The notes beneath the pieces were generated by a model that had not been told where the DNA came from, searched no databases, and saw nothing but the letters and a program-made list of their open reading frames with translations. From contig JAFQNU010000133.1 in NCBI GenBank assembly GCA_017420825.1, positions 1-9,353 of the forward strand: a stretch of DNA of 9,353 bases, given 5' to 3'. Source of the DNA: Clostridia bacterium. GTDB taxonomy: Bacteria > Bacillota > Clostridia > UBA1381. Positions 1-5,773 of this stretch are shown in pieces (position 1 is the first letter of the stretch; each line of letters begins with the position of its first letter). The position numbers were made by a program, and so were the translations under genes.

Positions 1-374
1 CTAAGCTCAACAGAATTAAGCGGAAATCTCTTATCCGCTCTTTTTGCCTCAACCTTAAACTTCTTTCCAGGCAATAAGTCCTTTTTACAATATTCCAATG
101 CTCCCCTTCTGATATCCTCAATTTCCTTTTCACAAACTCCTGCTCTTGTTACAGATACTATTCCGAATACAAGGCTGAGTCTTTCACAAATCAAATCTAT
201 ATTTTCCTCATTTTCAGGAGTAATATATATTGTTGCCTGTGCAAGAGTCATCTTTATATTGTCTATATTTTTCACCGCATCACGGATATTGTTCATCAGT
301 ACTCTTTCAAATTTGGCACGATTTCCGCCCTTTAGAATTATTTCTCCGTATTTAACCAAAATTATTTCTTTCAT
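1..374 (-). CDS. thiI: ThiI, tRNA 4-thiouridine synthase (sulfurtransferase), N-terminal part only
   Basis: ThiI transfers sulfur from a cysteine desulfurase persulfide to U8 of tRNA, making 4-thiouridine, and in some species also supplies sulfur for thiamine. Only the first 124 codons are present; the gene continues off the left edge. I translated it by hand from ATG at 374. It begins MKEIILVKYGEIILKGGNR, the typical ThiI opening (VKYGE, KGxNR), and continues with FKVEAKRADKRFPLNS near residues 105-121, a characteristic stretch of the THUMP region. So the N-terminal ferredoxin-like domain and the first part of THUMP are seen. The PP-loop ATP site and the catalytic cysteine lie outside the window. 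The start is supported by a GGAAGGGA ribosome site 6 bases upstream. No cysteine desulfurase gene sits directly upstream, unlike many Firmicutes. Identity is by recalled family sequence, not a search. Confidence 0.9.
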   Translation of the reverse strand, partial: MKEIILVKYGEIILKGGNRAKFERVLMNNIRDAVKNIDNIKMTLAQATIYITPENEENIDLICERLSLVFGIVSVTRAGVCEKEIEDIRRGALEYCKKDLLPGKKFKVEAKRADKRFPLNSVEL

Positions 375-395
375 TTCTTTTCCCTTCCTGTGTTT

Positions 396-425
396 GTATA
401 AATTTACTCCGTAATAAGCATACTA
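396..425 (+). promoter_or_regulatory. Sigma-G (forespore) type promoter for the 77-codon ORF
   Basis: The -35 is GTATA (396-400), followed by an 18-base spacer and the -10 CATACTA (419-425). This fits the Bacillus sigma-G consensus as I know it (GHATR-N18-CATWHTA) at every position. The expected transcription start is near 432, giving a leader of about 22 bases with GGAGGT at 445-450 and ATG at 455. No comparable sigma-A pair is visible here. Sigma-F, sigma-E and sigma-K consensus sequences overlap with this one, so the exact factor is inference. Confidence 0.55.
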
Positions 426-454
426 AATCTATTCTGTTACCCACGGAGGTTTAT

Positions 455-688
455 ATGAAAAAGCTCAAAATCTTGTTTTTATCCCTCAATTTATATCTAT
501 CAGGTGTTTTATTGATAACTACAAAAAAGCTTGCTTTGTTATCTTTACATGAAAATGCTCCACTGTCTGCAAGGCACACCGTCTTTTTATCAAAGCTGTA
601 TGAAACCATGCAAAGCTCGTGGAGCAGAAAAGAGCATAAATTTCTTCTATTGCTCATCAATAACCTTAAGCGCAGCAACAACCTCTAA
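455..688 (+). CDS. Small hypothetical membrane-anchored protein, possibly forespore-expressed
   Basis: This is a 77-residue protein that I do not recognise. Residues 7-22 are hydrophobic (ILFLSLNLYLSGVLLI) after a short basic start (MKKLK), which suggests a signal anchor or one membrane segment. The rest is basic and polar with many Lys, Ser and Leu. Evidence that it is real: a near-perfect GGAGGT ribosome site 4-5 bases before ATG, and a full match to the sigma-G promoter consensus just upstream at the right distance. Against: no family match that I can name, and the last 42 bases (647-688) overlap the 3' end of the CNNM gene on the other strand. It also fills what would otherwise be an unexplained 272-base gap between thiI and the CNNM gene. 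No terminator is visible after it, so its transcript would run antisense into the CNNM gene. Confidence 0.55.
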   Translation: MKKLKILFLSLNLYLSGVLLITTKKLALLSLHENAPLSARHTVFLSKLYETMQSSWSRKEHKFLLLLINNLKRSNNL

Positions 689-1882
689 TGCTCTTCTCTC
701 ATCAGCCTTCGTAACAGTAACTGTCAAAGACTGATATGTAAAGCTGTCCTTTTCCTCAGGTATTTTTTCAAGCATTTCTGTAACCCAACCGCCAACAGTT
801 GCACTATCTGTCTCAAGCTCAATATCGAAAAGCTCAGTTATCTTATCAGTACTTGCGTTGCATGAAATGCGGTAGCAATTCTCTGCAAGTCTTGTGTAAT
901 CTACTATTACCTCATCATGCTCGTCCCAGATTTCTCCAACAAGCTCCTCTATGACATCCTCCAGAGTTACTATTCCCTCTGTTCCGCCGTATTCATCAGT
1001 TACTACTGCAAGATGTGTTTTCTTTTTCTGCAACAGAGTAAGTAAATCAGAAATATGCATATTACCCACCACATATGCTGCAGGCTTTATTATATCATCA
1101 AGTGATTTGTCTCCGTTCATAACTGAGAAATTGAAATCCTTCTGATTTATAACACCAATTATATTATCCACTGTTTCTTTAAAGACAGGTATTCTTGAAA
1201 ATCTTGTCTCGCTGAAAATATTATATATTTCTTCTTTTGTACACTCATAATCAATTGCTATCATGTCAACTCTCGGAATTAAAATGTCACTGACATCTAA
1301 ATCATAAAATTCAATTGCACTCTTAATTAAGTCACCCTCACCCTCGTCAATACCTCCGTCAGCCTGTGCCTCCTTAACCATTGTCAGAAGCTCATCATCT
1401 GTTATGGTATTATCACTCTTAACTCCAATCATCTTTGCAAAAAGATTTTTTAAAACTACAAACAACCTTGTAATCGGCGTTAAGCATACACTTATAAGCT
1501 TAATAAATGGTGCTGATATCATCGCAAACTTTTCAGGCATTTCCTTTGCTATGCTCTTCGGACTTACCTCTCCGAACACAAGCACAACAACCGTCATAAC
1601 AACCGTTGATATTGCAACTCCGTTTTTTGGAAAATACAACACAAACAATGCTGTTGCAAGTGATGTTGATAAAATGTTTACTATATTATTCCCGACAAGT
1701 ATGGTGGAAATAAGTCTGTCATAGTCATTATACAGCTCCAATGTGAGCTTTGCTCTCTTATTACCACTCTGGGCAAGATTTTTTATTTTTATAATATTTA
1801 ATGCCGAAAAGGCTGTCTCTGTTGCACTGAAATACGCAGAAAACATAATAAGTATCACAAGTGCAATAACAGATGAATACAT
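647..1882 (-). CDS. CNNM/CorC (HlyC) family transporter-like protein, DUF21-CBS-CorC domains
   Basis: A 411-residue member of the UPF0053/'hemolysin' family, which is linked to magnesium or cobalt export and resistance. Domains in order: a DUF21 membrane region at about residues 1-150, with hydrophobic segments near 3-20, 58-83, 88-104 and 123-145; the family signature GEVSPKSIAKEMPEKFA at 104-120; a CBS pair at about 203-325, including IPRVDM, RIPVF and DEYGGTEGIVTLEDVIEE; and the CorC_HlyC domain at about 327-405. The length is normal for the family. The start is supported by AGGAGG (rc of 1891-1896) 8 bases before ATG. It lies downstream of the DUF1858 gene, 75 bases apart with a hairpin in between, and is probably co-transcribed. 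Its stop is overlapped by the convergent small ORF. The family assignment is firm, but the transported ion cannot be told from sequence. Confidence 0.93.
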   Translation of the reverse strand: MYSSVIALVILIMFSAYFSATETAFSALNIIKIKNLAQSGNKRAKLTLELYNDYDRLISTILVGNNIVNILSTSLATALFVLYFPKNGVAISTVVMTVVVLVFGEVSPKSIAKEMPEKFAMISAPFIKLISVCLTPITRLFVVLKNLFAKMIGVKSDNTITDDELLTMVKEAQADGGIDEGEGDLIKSAIEFYDLDVSDILIPRVDMIAIDYECTKEEIYNIFSETRFSRIPVFKETVDNIIGVINQKDFNFSVMNGDKSLDDIIKPAAYVVGNMHISDLLTLLQKKKTHLAVVTDEYGGTEGIVTLEDVIEELVGEIWDEHDEVIVDYTRLAENCYRISCNASTDKITELFDIELETDSATVGGWVTEMLEKIPEEKDSFTYQSLTVTVTKADERRALEVVAALKVIDEQ

Positions 1883-1919
1883 TTGTTATTCCTCCTAAAA
1901 AAATACATAAATATGCTTT

Positions 1920-1947
1920 GAGGTTACGCTTTAATTTGCGTAACCCC
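1920..1947 (-). other. Intergenic RNA hairpin between the DUF1858 and CNNM genes
   Basis: A perfect 8-bp inverted repeat, GGTTACGC (1922-1929) and GCGTAACC (1938-1945), with an 8-base loop. Read as minus-strand RNA it extends to 10 bp, with a G-U and a G-C pair at the base (1946:1921, 1947:1920). The plus-strand RNA does not extend this way, so the structure favours the minus transcript. No U-run follows directly; the nearest is about 14 bases further on. It is therefore a poor terminator and may be a processing site, partial attenuator or operator. Confidence 0.45.
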
Positions 1948-1957
1948 GAAATAGCTC

Positions 1958-2161
1958 TTAGTTTTGTGTTTCCAAAAAGTTGTTTATATCATTCACAAGC
2001 TTATCAACATCAGCTCCATGAACCATACAAGCCTGCTCTAAAGTTTCTCCGCTTGCTGACGGACAACCGAGACAGTGCATTCCAATCTCCAAGAAAAACT
2101 TTGCTGTATCCATGTTCATTTTAAGAACGTCCATTATTATCATATCTTTGGTTACTTTCAT
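1958..2161 (-). CDS. DUF1858 / hybrid-cluster-protein-associated redox disulfide protein
   Basis: A 67-residue protein that consists of the DUF1858 domain alone. This family is also described as the hybrid cluster protein-associated redox disulfide domain. It begins MKVTKDMIIMDVLKMN and carries the core CLGCP at residues 30-34, a CxxC pair typical of the family (pattern GMHCxGCxxAxxET). A third cysteine is at 45. It is presumably a small cytosolic thiol or redox protein; the biochemical role is not established. An in-frame ATG at 2209 would add 16 residues, but it lies on top of the -10 region. I chose ATG at 2161 because a GAGAGGT ribosome site lies 9 bases upstream and family members start this way. 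It follows ftsH by 54 bases and has its own promoter there. No hybrid cluster protein gene is visible in the window. Confidence 0.9.
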   Translation of the reverse strand: MKVTKDMIIMDVLKMNMDTAKFFLEIGMHCLGCPSASGETLEQACMVHGADVDKLVNDINNFLETQN

Positions 2162-2195
2162 TTTTATATTACCTCTCTTTACATTAATTAAATTA

Positions 2196-2224
2196 ATTAT
2201 ACTACACATTCACAATTAAATCAA
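2196..2224 (-). promoter_or_regulatory. Sigma-A promoter for the DUF1858 gene (and probably the CNNM gene)
   Basis: On the minus strand TTGATT (rc of 2219-2224) is followed by exactly 17 bases and then a perfect TATAAT (rc of 2196-2201). The predicted start is near 2189, about 28 bases ahead of the ATG at 2161. The -35 box is formed by the last Leu-Ile codons of ftsH, so this promoter is embedded in the end of the preceding gene. Confidence 0.75.
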
Positions 2225-4072
2225 GTCATTATTGAAAGAATTAAAAATTTGTTCAAATTCCTGCTCGTTAAGTGTCTCCTTTTCAAGCAATTCTGTTGCT
2301 ACCCTCTCAAGCAGCTCCTTATTTTCTTCAAGCAAGCTCTTTGTTTTTGTGTATAGCTGTGATATTACATTTTTAATTTCTTCATCTATTTTTGCCGCAG
2401 TCTGATCTGAATATGTTTTTGAGTGTGCATAGTCTCTGCCTAAGAACACTTCATCTTCTGTATCATAGCATACGAGTCCGAGCTTATCATTCATTCCGTA
2501 ACGGGTAATCATTGCTCTTGCCACCTTTGTTGCCTGCTTGATATCCCCCGACGCACCTGTGCTTATATCATCGAGCATTACCTCTTCTGCCGCCCTGCCA
2601 CCAAGTGATTTTATGATATCATTTAACATATCATTTTTTGATGAGTAGAATACGTCGTCCTTAGGGGTGTACATTGTATATCCGCCCGCTCTGCCTCTCG
2701 GAATAATTGATACCTGATGAATTTTTTCCTCCTTATCTATGAGCTTTGACACAATTGCGTGTCCCGCCTCATGATAAGCTGTCAGCCTTTTTTCCTTTTC
2801 TGTGGTTTTTCTTGATTTTTTCTCCGCACCCATCATAACCTTGATGTTAGCATCTTCTATATCTGACGAGTCAATCTTTTCTTTGTTTCTTCTTACTGCA
2901 AAAATTGCCGCCTCATTCATGAGGTTTTCAAGGTCTGCACCGGTATAACCTGATGTAACCTTTGCAATTCTTGAAAGGTCAACGCTCTCATCTAACGGCT
3001 TACTCTTTGAATGTACCTTTAAGATTTCCTCACGTCCTGCCACGTCGGGTACATCTACAACTATCTGTCTGTCAAATCGTCCCGGTCTCAGGAGTGCAGG
3101 GTCTAATATATCAGGTCTGTTTGTTGCCGCTATCATGATAATGCCCTCATTTACACCAAAGCCGTCCATTTCAACAAGCAATTGGTTTAGAGTTTGTTCT
3201 CTCTCATCATGTCCTCCTCCCATTCCGGCACCTCTTTTTCTGCCGACCGCATCTATTTCATCGATAAACACTATACATGGTCTGTTTCTCTTTGCCTGTT
3301 CAAACAAATCTCTTACTCTTGAAGCACCAACTCCGACATAAAGCTCAACAAAGTCAGAACCGCTTATAGAGAAAAACGGAACTCCTGCCTCGCCTGCAAC
3401 AGCTCTTGCAAGCATCGTTTTACCTGTACCGGGTGAGCCAACCAACAAAACACCCTTTGGTATTCTTGCACCAAGCTTTATAAACTTTTCAGGTGCTTTT
3501 AAGAAATCTACAAGCTCCATAAGCTCTTCCTTTTCCTCAACAGCTCCTGCCACATCCTCAAATTTTGTCTTTTTAGATGAATCGGTCATAAGCTTTGCTC
3601 TGTTCTTGGTGAACATATTTCCTGATTTACCACCCATATTGGAAACAAAGAACATAATTATCATTACAAACAAAACAATACTTATTATAGGTGATATAAG
3701 GCTTATCCACGAAAAACTCGGCTCACAGACAGTAAACTCAAGTGTTCCCTGCTCGGTCTGTGTGTTTATTTCCTCTCCGATATCATTGTAAAGTGCATCA
3801 GTTGACGGAATACGTACATCAATAGTCCTTAAAAATGACTGACCTCTTTTTATATATTTTTCAGGTATATCTTCAGCATTTTTTACTATTGCCTCAATTT
3901 CTTCCTCACACAAATCAATCTTTGATATGCTTTCTTTCTTGACAAGATTAATAAAATCAGAATATGATACTGACACACTCGGGTTTGCAATACCCATAAA
4001 GGATTGATAAAACAGCATAATTACAATTATTGCCACTATCCATACTCCAATACCCTTAAAACCCTTTTGCAT
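2216..4072 (-). CDS. ftsH: FtsH, ATP-dependent zinc metalloprotease of the inner membrane
   Basis: A 618-residue, full-length FtsH, a hexameric AAA+ protease that extracts and degrades membrane and regulatory proteins. A membrane segment at about 8-27 is followed by an extracytoplasmic domain and a second segment at about 122-145. AAA module: Walker A GSPGTGKT 212-219, pore loop FVELYVG 241-247, Walker B CIVFIDE 266-272, and second region of homology ending in RPGRFDR 329-335. Protease domain: zinc site HEAGH 434-438 and the third ligand Asp510 in STGASGDIKQAT. All catalytic residues are intact. Walker A has Ser where most FtsH proteins have Pro (GPPGTGKT), and the pore loop has Tyr in place of the usual Phe. 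The ribosome site GAGAGGAG overlaps the tilS stop and only 13 bases separate the two genes, so translation is probably coupled. The hpt gene that sits between tilS and ftsH in Bacillus is absent. Confidence 0.98.
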   Translation of the reverse strand: MQKGFKGIGVWIVAIIVIMLFYQSFMGIANPSVSVSYSDFINLVKKESISKIDLCEEEIEAIVKNAEDIPEKYIKRGQSFLRTIDVRIPSTDALYNDIGEEINTQTEQGTLEFTVCEPSFSWISLISPIISIVLFVMIIMFFVSNMGGKSGNMFTKNRAKLMTDSSKKTKFEDVAGAVEEKEELMELVDFLKAPEKFIKLGARIPKGVLLVGSPGTGKTMLARAVAGEAGVPFFSISGSDFVELYVGVGASRVRDLFEQAKRNRPCIVFIDEIDAVGRKRGAGMGGGHDEREQTLNQLLVEMDGFGVNEGIIMIAATNRPDILDPALLRPGRFDRQIVVDVPDVAGREEILKVHSKSKPLDESVDLSRIAKVTSGYTGADLENLMNEAAIFAVRRNKEKIDSSDIEDANIKVMMGAEKKSRKTTEKEKRLTAYHEAGHAIVSKLIDKEEKIHQVSIIPRGRAGGYTMYTPKDDVFYSSKNDMLNDIIKSLGGRAAEEVMLDDISTGASGDIKQATKVARAMITRYGMNDKLGLVCYDTEDEVFLGRDYAHSKTYSDQTAAKIDEEIKNVISQLYTKTKSLLEENKELLERVATELLEKETLNEQEFEQIFNSFNNDLI

Positions 4073-4085
4073 TATAAAACTCCTC

Positions 4086-5432
4086 TCAACTGTTCACAGT
4101 AATACTGTAAAGATTTTTTCCTTCTTGAAATCTTCTGTCCGTTCTTTTTCCCATAACCCATATTATGTCATTGCCATGTACTAACAAGGGAATTTTATCC
4201 CTTTGTTCTGATGGTATCTTCATGTCACAGAATAAATCAGACAATTTCTTTGTACCGTCCATACCAACAGGCTTCAAGCTGTCACCTTTTCGACGGTTTC
4301 TGATATGCAAGAGACTATCATCTTCAATGTAAAAAAATATTTTATTGTACGTATTTTTCCCCTTTTCTGTTTCCCTTCTCAAAAGAAAACTACAATTACA
4401 TTCTTTTATATATAATTCCCTATTTTCCTCAATCAAATAATCAAATTCACACACTTTTTTTTCTGTTTTTTCAAAAAACAGCTTATTATGCTCATATTTT
4501 GCAGAAATTTTCATAGGAAGATTAACCGTTTTTGATTTTTTTCCGCCCTCTATTAAATCTATAACTGCATCGGTAAACTTATGCGGAAGCTTTTCATCGC
4601 TTTTTGAAAACTCTTTGTACATTTTTTGTATTACCCGTCTTGAAATAATTCTGTCATTCTTCATCAACAAGTCTGCATTTGCAACACAGTCTCTTACAAC
4701 ATTTTCATAAGCAGACTCCGAAAGCTTTTCAATATACTCCTCCGTCTCTGAAAACAAAACGGAATTTGCTGTAACAGTATGAATAAAACCGCTGTTAAGC
4801 TCTCTTTCTATAAGAGGGATAAGCTCCAGTCTTACCTTGTTTCTGGCATAGTCTGTTTCAAAATTAGTTTTATCCACTACATATTCAAGCTTATTCTCTT
4901 TACAATAATTTTCAATTTCATTTTTGGTAAGTGAAAGTATCGGACGGATAATATATCCGTTTCTGACTCTGGGTATTCCTGAAAGTCCTCCCACTCCGCA
5001 GCCTCTTATCAGATGCAAAAGTATTGATTCTGCAGAATCATTTTTATTATGTGCGGTTGCTATTTTATTTATTGAATATTTTTCCTTTAATTCCTCAAAA
5101 AAGCTGTATCTTATTTCACGCCCCGCAAGCTCTGTTGACATTGAATATTCCTTTGCATATCCCAAAACATCTGCTTTTTTTACAAAGCACTCTATATCCA
5201 ATTTTTTGCAGAGCTTTTTTACAAACTCCTCATCACTGACAGCTTCGCTTCTTATCATATGATTAACATGTGCGGCGCAGATTTTAAAGCCAAGCTCTTC
5301 AGAAATTGAGTATAGCATATGCAAAAGAGCAACCGAATCACTTCCGCCCGAAAGAGCAACAAGCACTCTGTCACCGTAATCTATGAGCCTGTTTTTTATA
5401 ATATCTCTTTTTACTGTTTCAATAACATTCAT
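4086..5432 (-). CDS. tilS: TilS, tRNA(Ile)-lysidine synthetase
   Basis: TilS attaches lysine to C34 of the CAU-anticodon tRNA-Ile using ATP, so the tRNA reads AUA and is charged with isoleucine; it is essential in most bacteria. 448 residues from ATG at 5432. The N-terminal PP-loop ATPase has SGGSDS at 28-33, the AHNKNDSAES region at 128-137 continuing into LIRGCGVGGLSGIP, and RNKVRLELIPL at 197-207. A central helical substrate-binding region follows, and the C-terminal TilS domain at about 370-446 contains RKGDSLKPVG, KKLSDLF and KIP. The length matches the long TilS form. A TTG one codon upstream (5435) is an alternative start; I prefer ATG, 9 bases after GAGGA. First gene of a leftward operon with ftsH. 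Confidence 0.97.
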   Translation of the reverse strand: MNVIETVKRDIIKNRLIDYGDRVLVALSGGSDSVALLHMLYSISEELGFKICAAHVNHMIRSEAVSDEEFVKKLCKKLDIECFVKKADVLGYAKEYSMSTELAGREIRYSFFEELKEKYSINKIATAHNKNDSAESILLHLIRGCGVGGLSGIPRVRNGYIIRPILSLTKNEIENYCKENKLEYVVDKTNFETDYARNKVRLELIPLIERELNSGFIHTVTANSVLFSETEEYIEKLSESAYENVVRDCVANADLLMKNDRIISRRVIQKMYKEFSKSDEKLPHKFTDAVIDLIEGGKKSKTVNLPMKISAKYEHNKLFFEKTEKKVCEFDYLIEENRELYIKECNCSFLLRRETEKGKNTYNKIFFYIEDDSLLHIRNRRKGDSLKPVGMDGTKKLSDLFCDMKIPSEQRDKIPLLVHGNDIIWVMGKRTDRRFQEGKNLYSITVNS

Positions 5433-5473
5433 CAAACAAAATCCTCAGTCTTTCAGACACTAATACAAAGTAT

Positions 5474-5502
5474 ATTCTTACATAAATTTCCTGTTTTGTC
5501 AA
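5474..5502 (-). promoter_or_regulatory. Promoter for tilS-ftsH
   Basis: On the minus strand a perfect TTGACA (rc of 5497-5502) is followed by a 17-base spacer and AAGAAT (rc of 5474-5479), a 4/6 match to TATAAT. A TG one base ahead of it makes an extended -10. The predicted start is near 5467, giving a leader of about 35 bases. A second TTGACA on the same strand (rc of 5540-5545) has no -10 at the right distance. Confidence 0.6.
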
Positions 5503-5580
5503 GCTATTTAGGGATTTTTTTGGTATTTGGAAACACAACTGTCAACATGTATGCCAATTTTATATTTTTTTATGAAAATA

Positions 5581-5609
5581 TTGACAATTTTCCTATAATA
5601 TGATATTAT
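5581..5609 (+). promoter_or_regulatory. Sigma-A promoter for the THF riboswitch and folT
   Basis: Perfect TTGACA at 5581-5586, a 17-base spacer and TATTAT at 5604-5609 (5/6). The predicted transcription start is about 5615-5616, which is the first base of riboswitch helix P1. This agreement supports both calls. It is divergent from the tilS promoter; the roughly 80 bases between the two show no other clear element. Confidence 0.85.
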
Positions 5610-5614
5610 TTACT

Positions 5615-5715
5615 CAGCAAAGTAGAAAACAATGCGTTAAGTGAGCCGGGAACGGGAAGTTGTCCCGGTTACGAAAAGCAATTGCTTGCGGTATTGTTTT
5701 CGCATTCCGTTGCTG
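5615..5715 (+). promoter_or_regulatory. Tetrahydrofolate (THF / folT) riboswitch aptamer
   Basis: The leader of the folate transporter gene folds as a THF riboswitch. P1 is CAGCAA 5615-5620 with TTGCTG 5710-5715. P2 is GAAAACAAT 5625-5633 with ATTGTTTTC 5693-5701, nine perfect pairs. The conserved strand GCGTTAAGTG is at 5634-5643. P3 is AGCCGGGA 5644-5651 with TCCCGGTT 5663-5670 (one G-U). Conserved ACGAA is at 5671-5675, a short P4 stem-loop at 5676-5687, and conserved GCGGT at 5688-5692. The P3 loop GGAA (5655-5658) can pair with TTCC (5705-5708) to form the family pseudoknot. In the E. siraeum aptamer, as I recall it, this pair is GGGAUG/CAUCC, so the change here is compensated on both sides. 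Known members bind reduced folates and turn expression off. A covariance search with the Rfam THF model would be decisive. Confidence 0.93.
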
Positions 5716-5764
5716 CAAAATCGTAAATAATTTATACCTTTTTGCAGTTATATTGCAGAAAGGA
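5713..5764 (+). promoter_or_regulatory. Expression platform of the THF riboswitch (translational)
   Basis: CTGCAAAA (5713-5720), which shares its first three bases with the 3' arm of P1, is perfectly complementary to TTTTGCAG (5740-5747). CCTTT (5737-5741) is complementary to AAAGG (5759-5763), the folT ribosome site. These two pairings overlap at 5740-5741. Without ligand the first helix would leave the ribosome site free; with ligand P1 forms and CCTTT can mask it. A second TTGCAG at 5753-5758 offers an alternative partner. There is no terminator U-run, so control is most likely at translation. The mechanism is inferred from hand pairing only. Confidence 0.5.
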
Positions 5765-5773
5765 TTTTTTATT

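Noticed and set aside
516..545. AAGCAAGCTTTTTT-like possible terminator for the CNNM gene on the minus strand
   Set aside because: The stem is only about 4 bp with almost no loop, so it is not a convincing terminator.
451..681. Minus-strand 76-codon open frame opposite the small sigma-G-linked ORF
   Set aside because: No ribosome site, implausible composition, and it lies opposite a better supported plus-strand ORF.
531..734. Plus-strand 67-codon frame overlapping the 77-codon ORF
   Set aside because: Shifted frame without a ribosome site; runs into the CNNM gene antisense.
1873..2124. Plus-strand 83-codon frame across the DUF1858 gene
   Set aside because: Antisense shadow of a recognised CxxC protein and of the intergenic hairpin; no start signal.
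1958..2209. DUF1858 start at ATG 2209 (16 extra residues)
   Set aside because: This would place the start upstream of the mapped transcription start region and over the -10 box; ATG 2161 has a ribosome site.
5540..5545. Second TTGACA on the minus strand upstream of tilS
   Set aside because: No -10-like hexamer at 16-18 bases; only an A-rich run lies there.
5319..5603. Plus-strand 94-codon frame over the tilS start and the divergent control region
   Set aside because: Crosses two promoters and tilS, has no ribosome site, and has low-complexity composition.
5660..5773. N-terminal extension of FolT from a TTG at 5660
   Set aside because: The codons lie in riboswitch helices P3, P4 and P2; AAAGGA plus ATG at 5774 is the real start.
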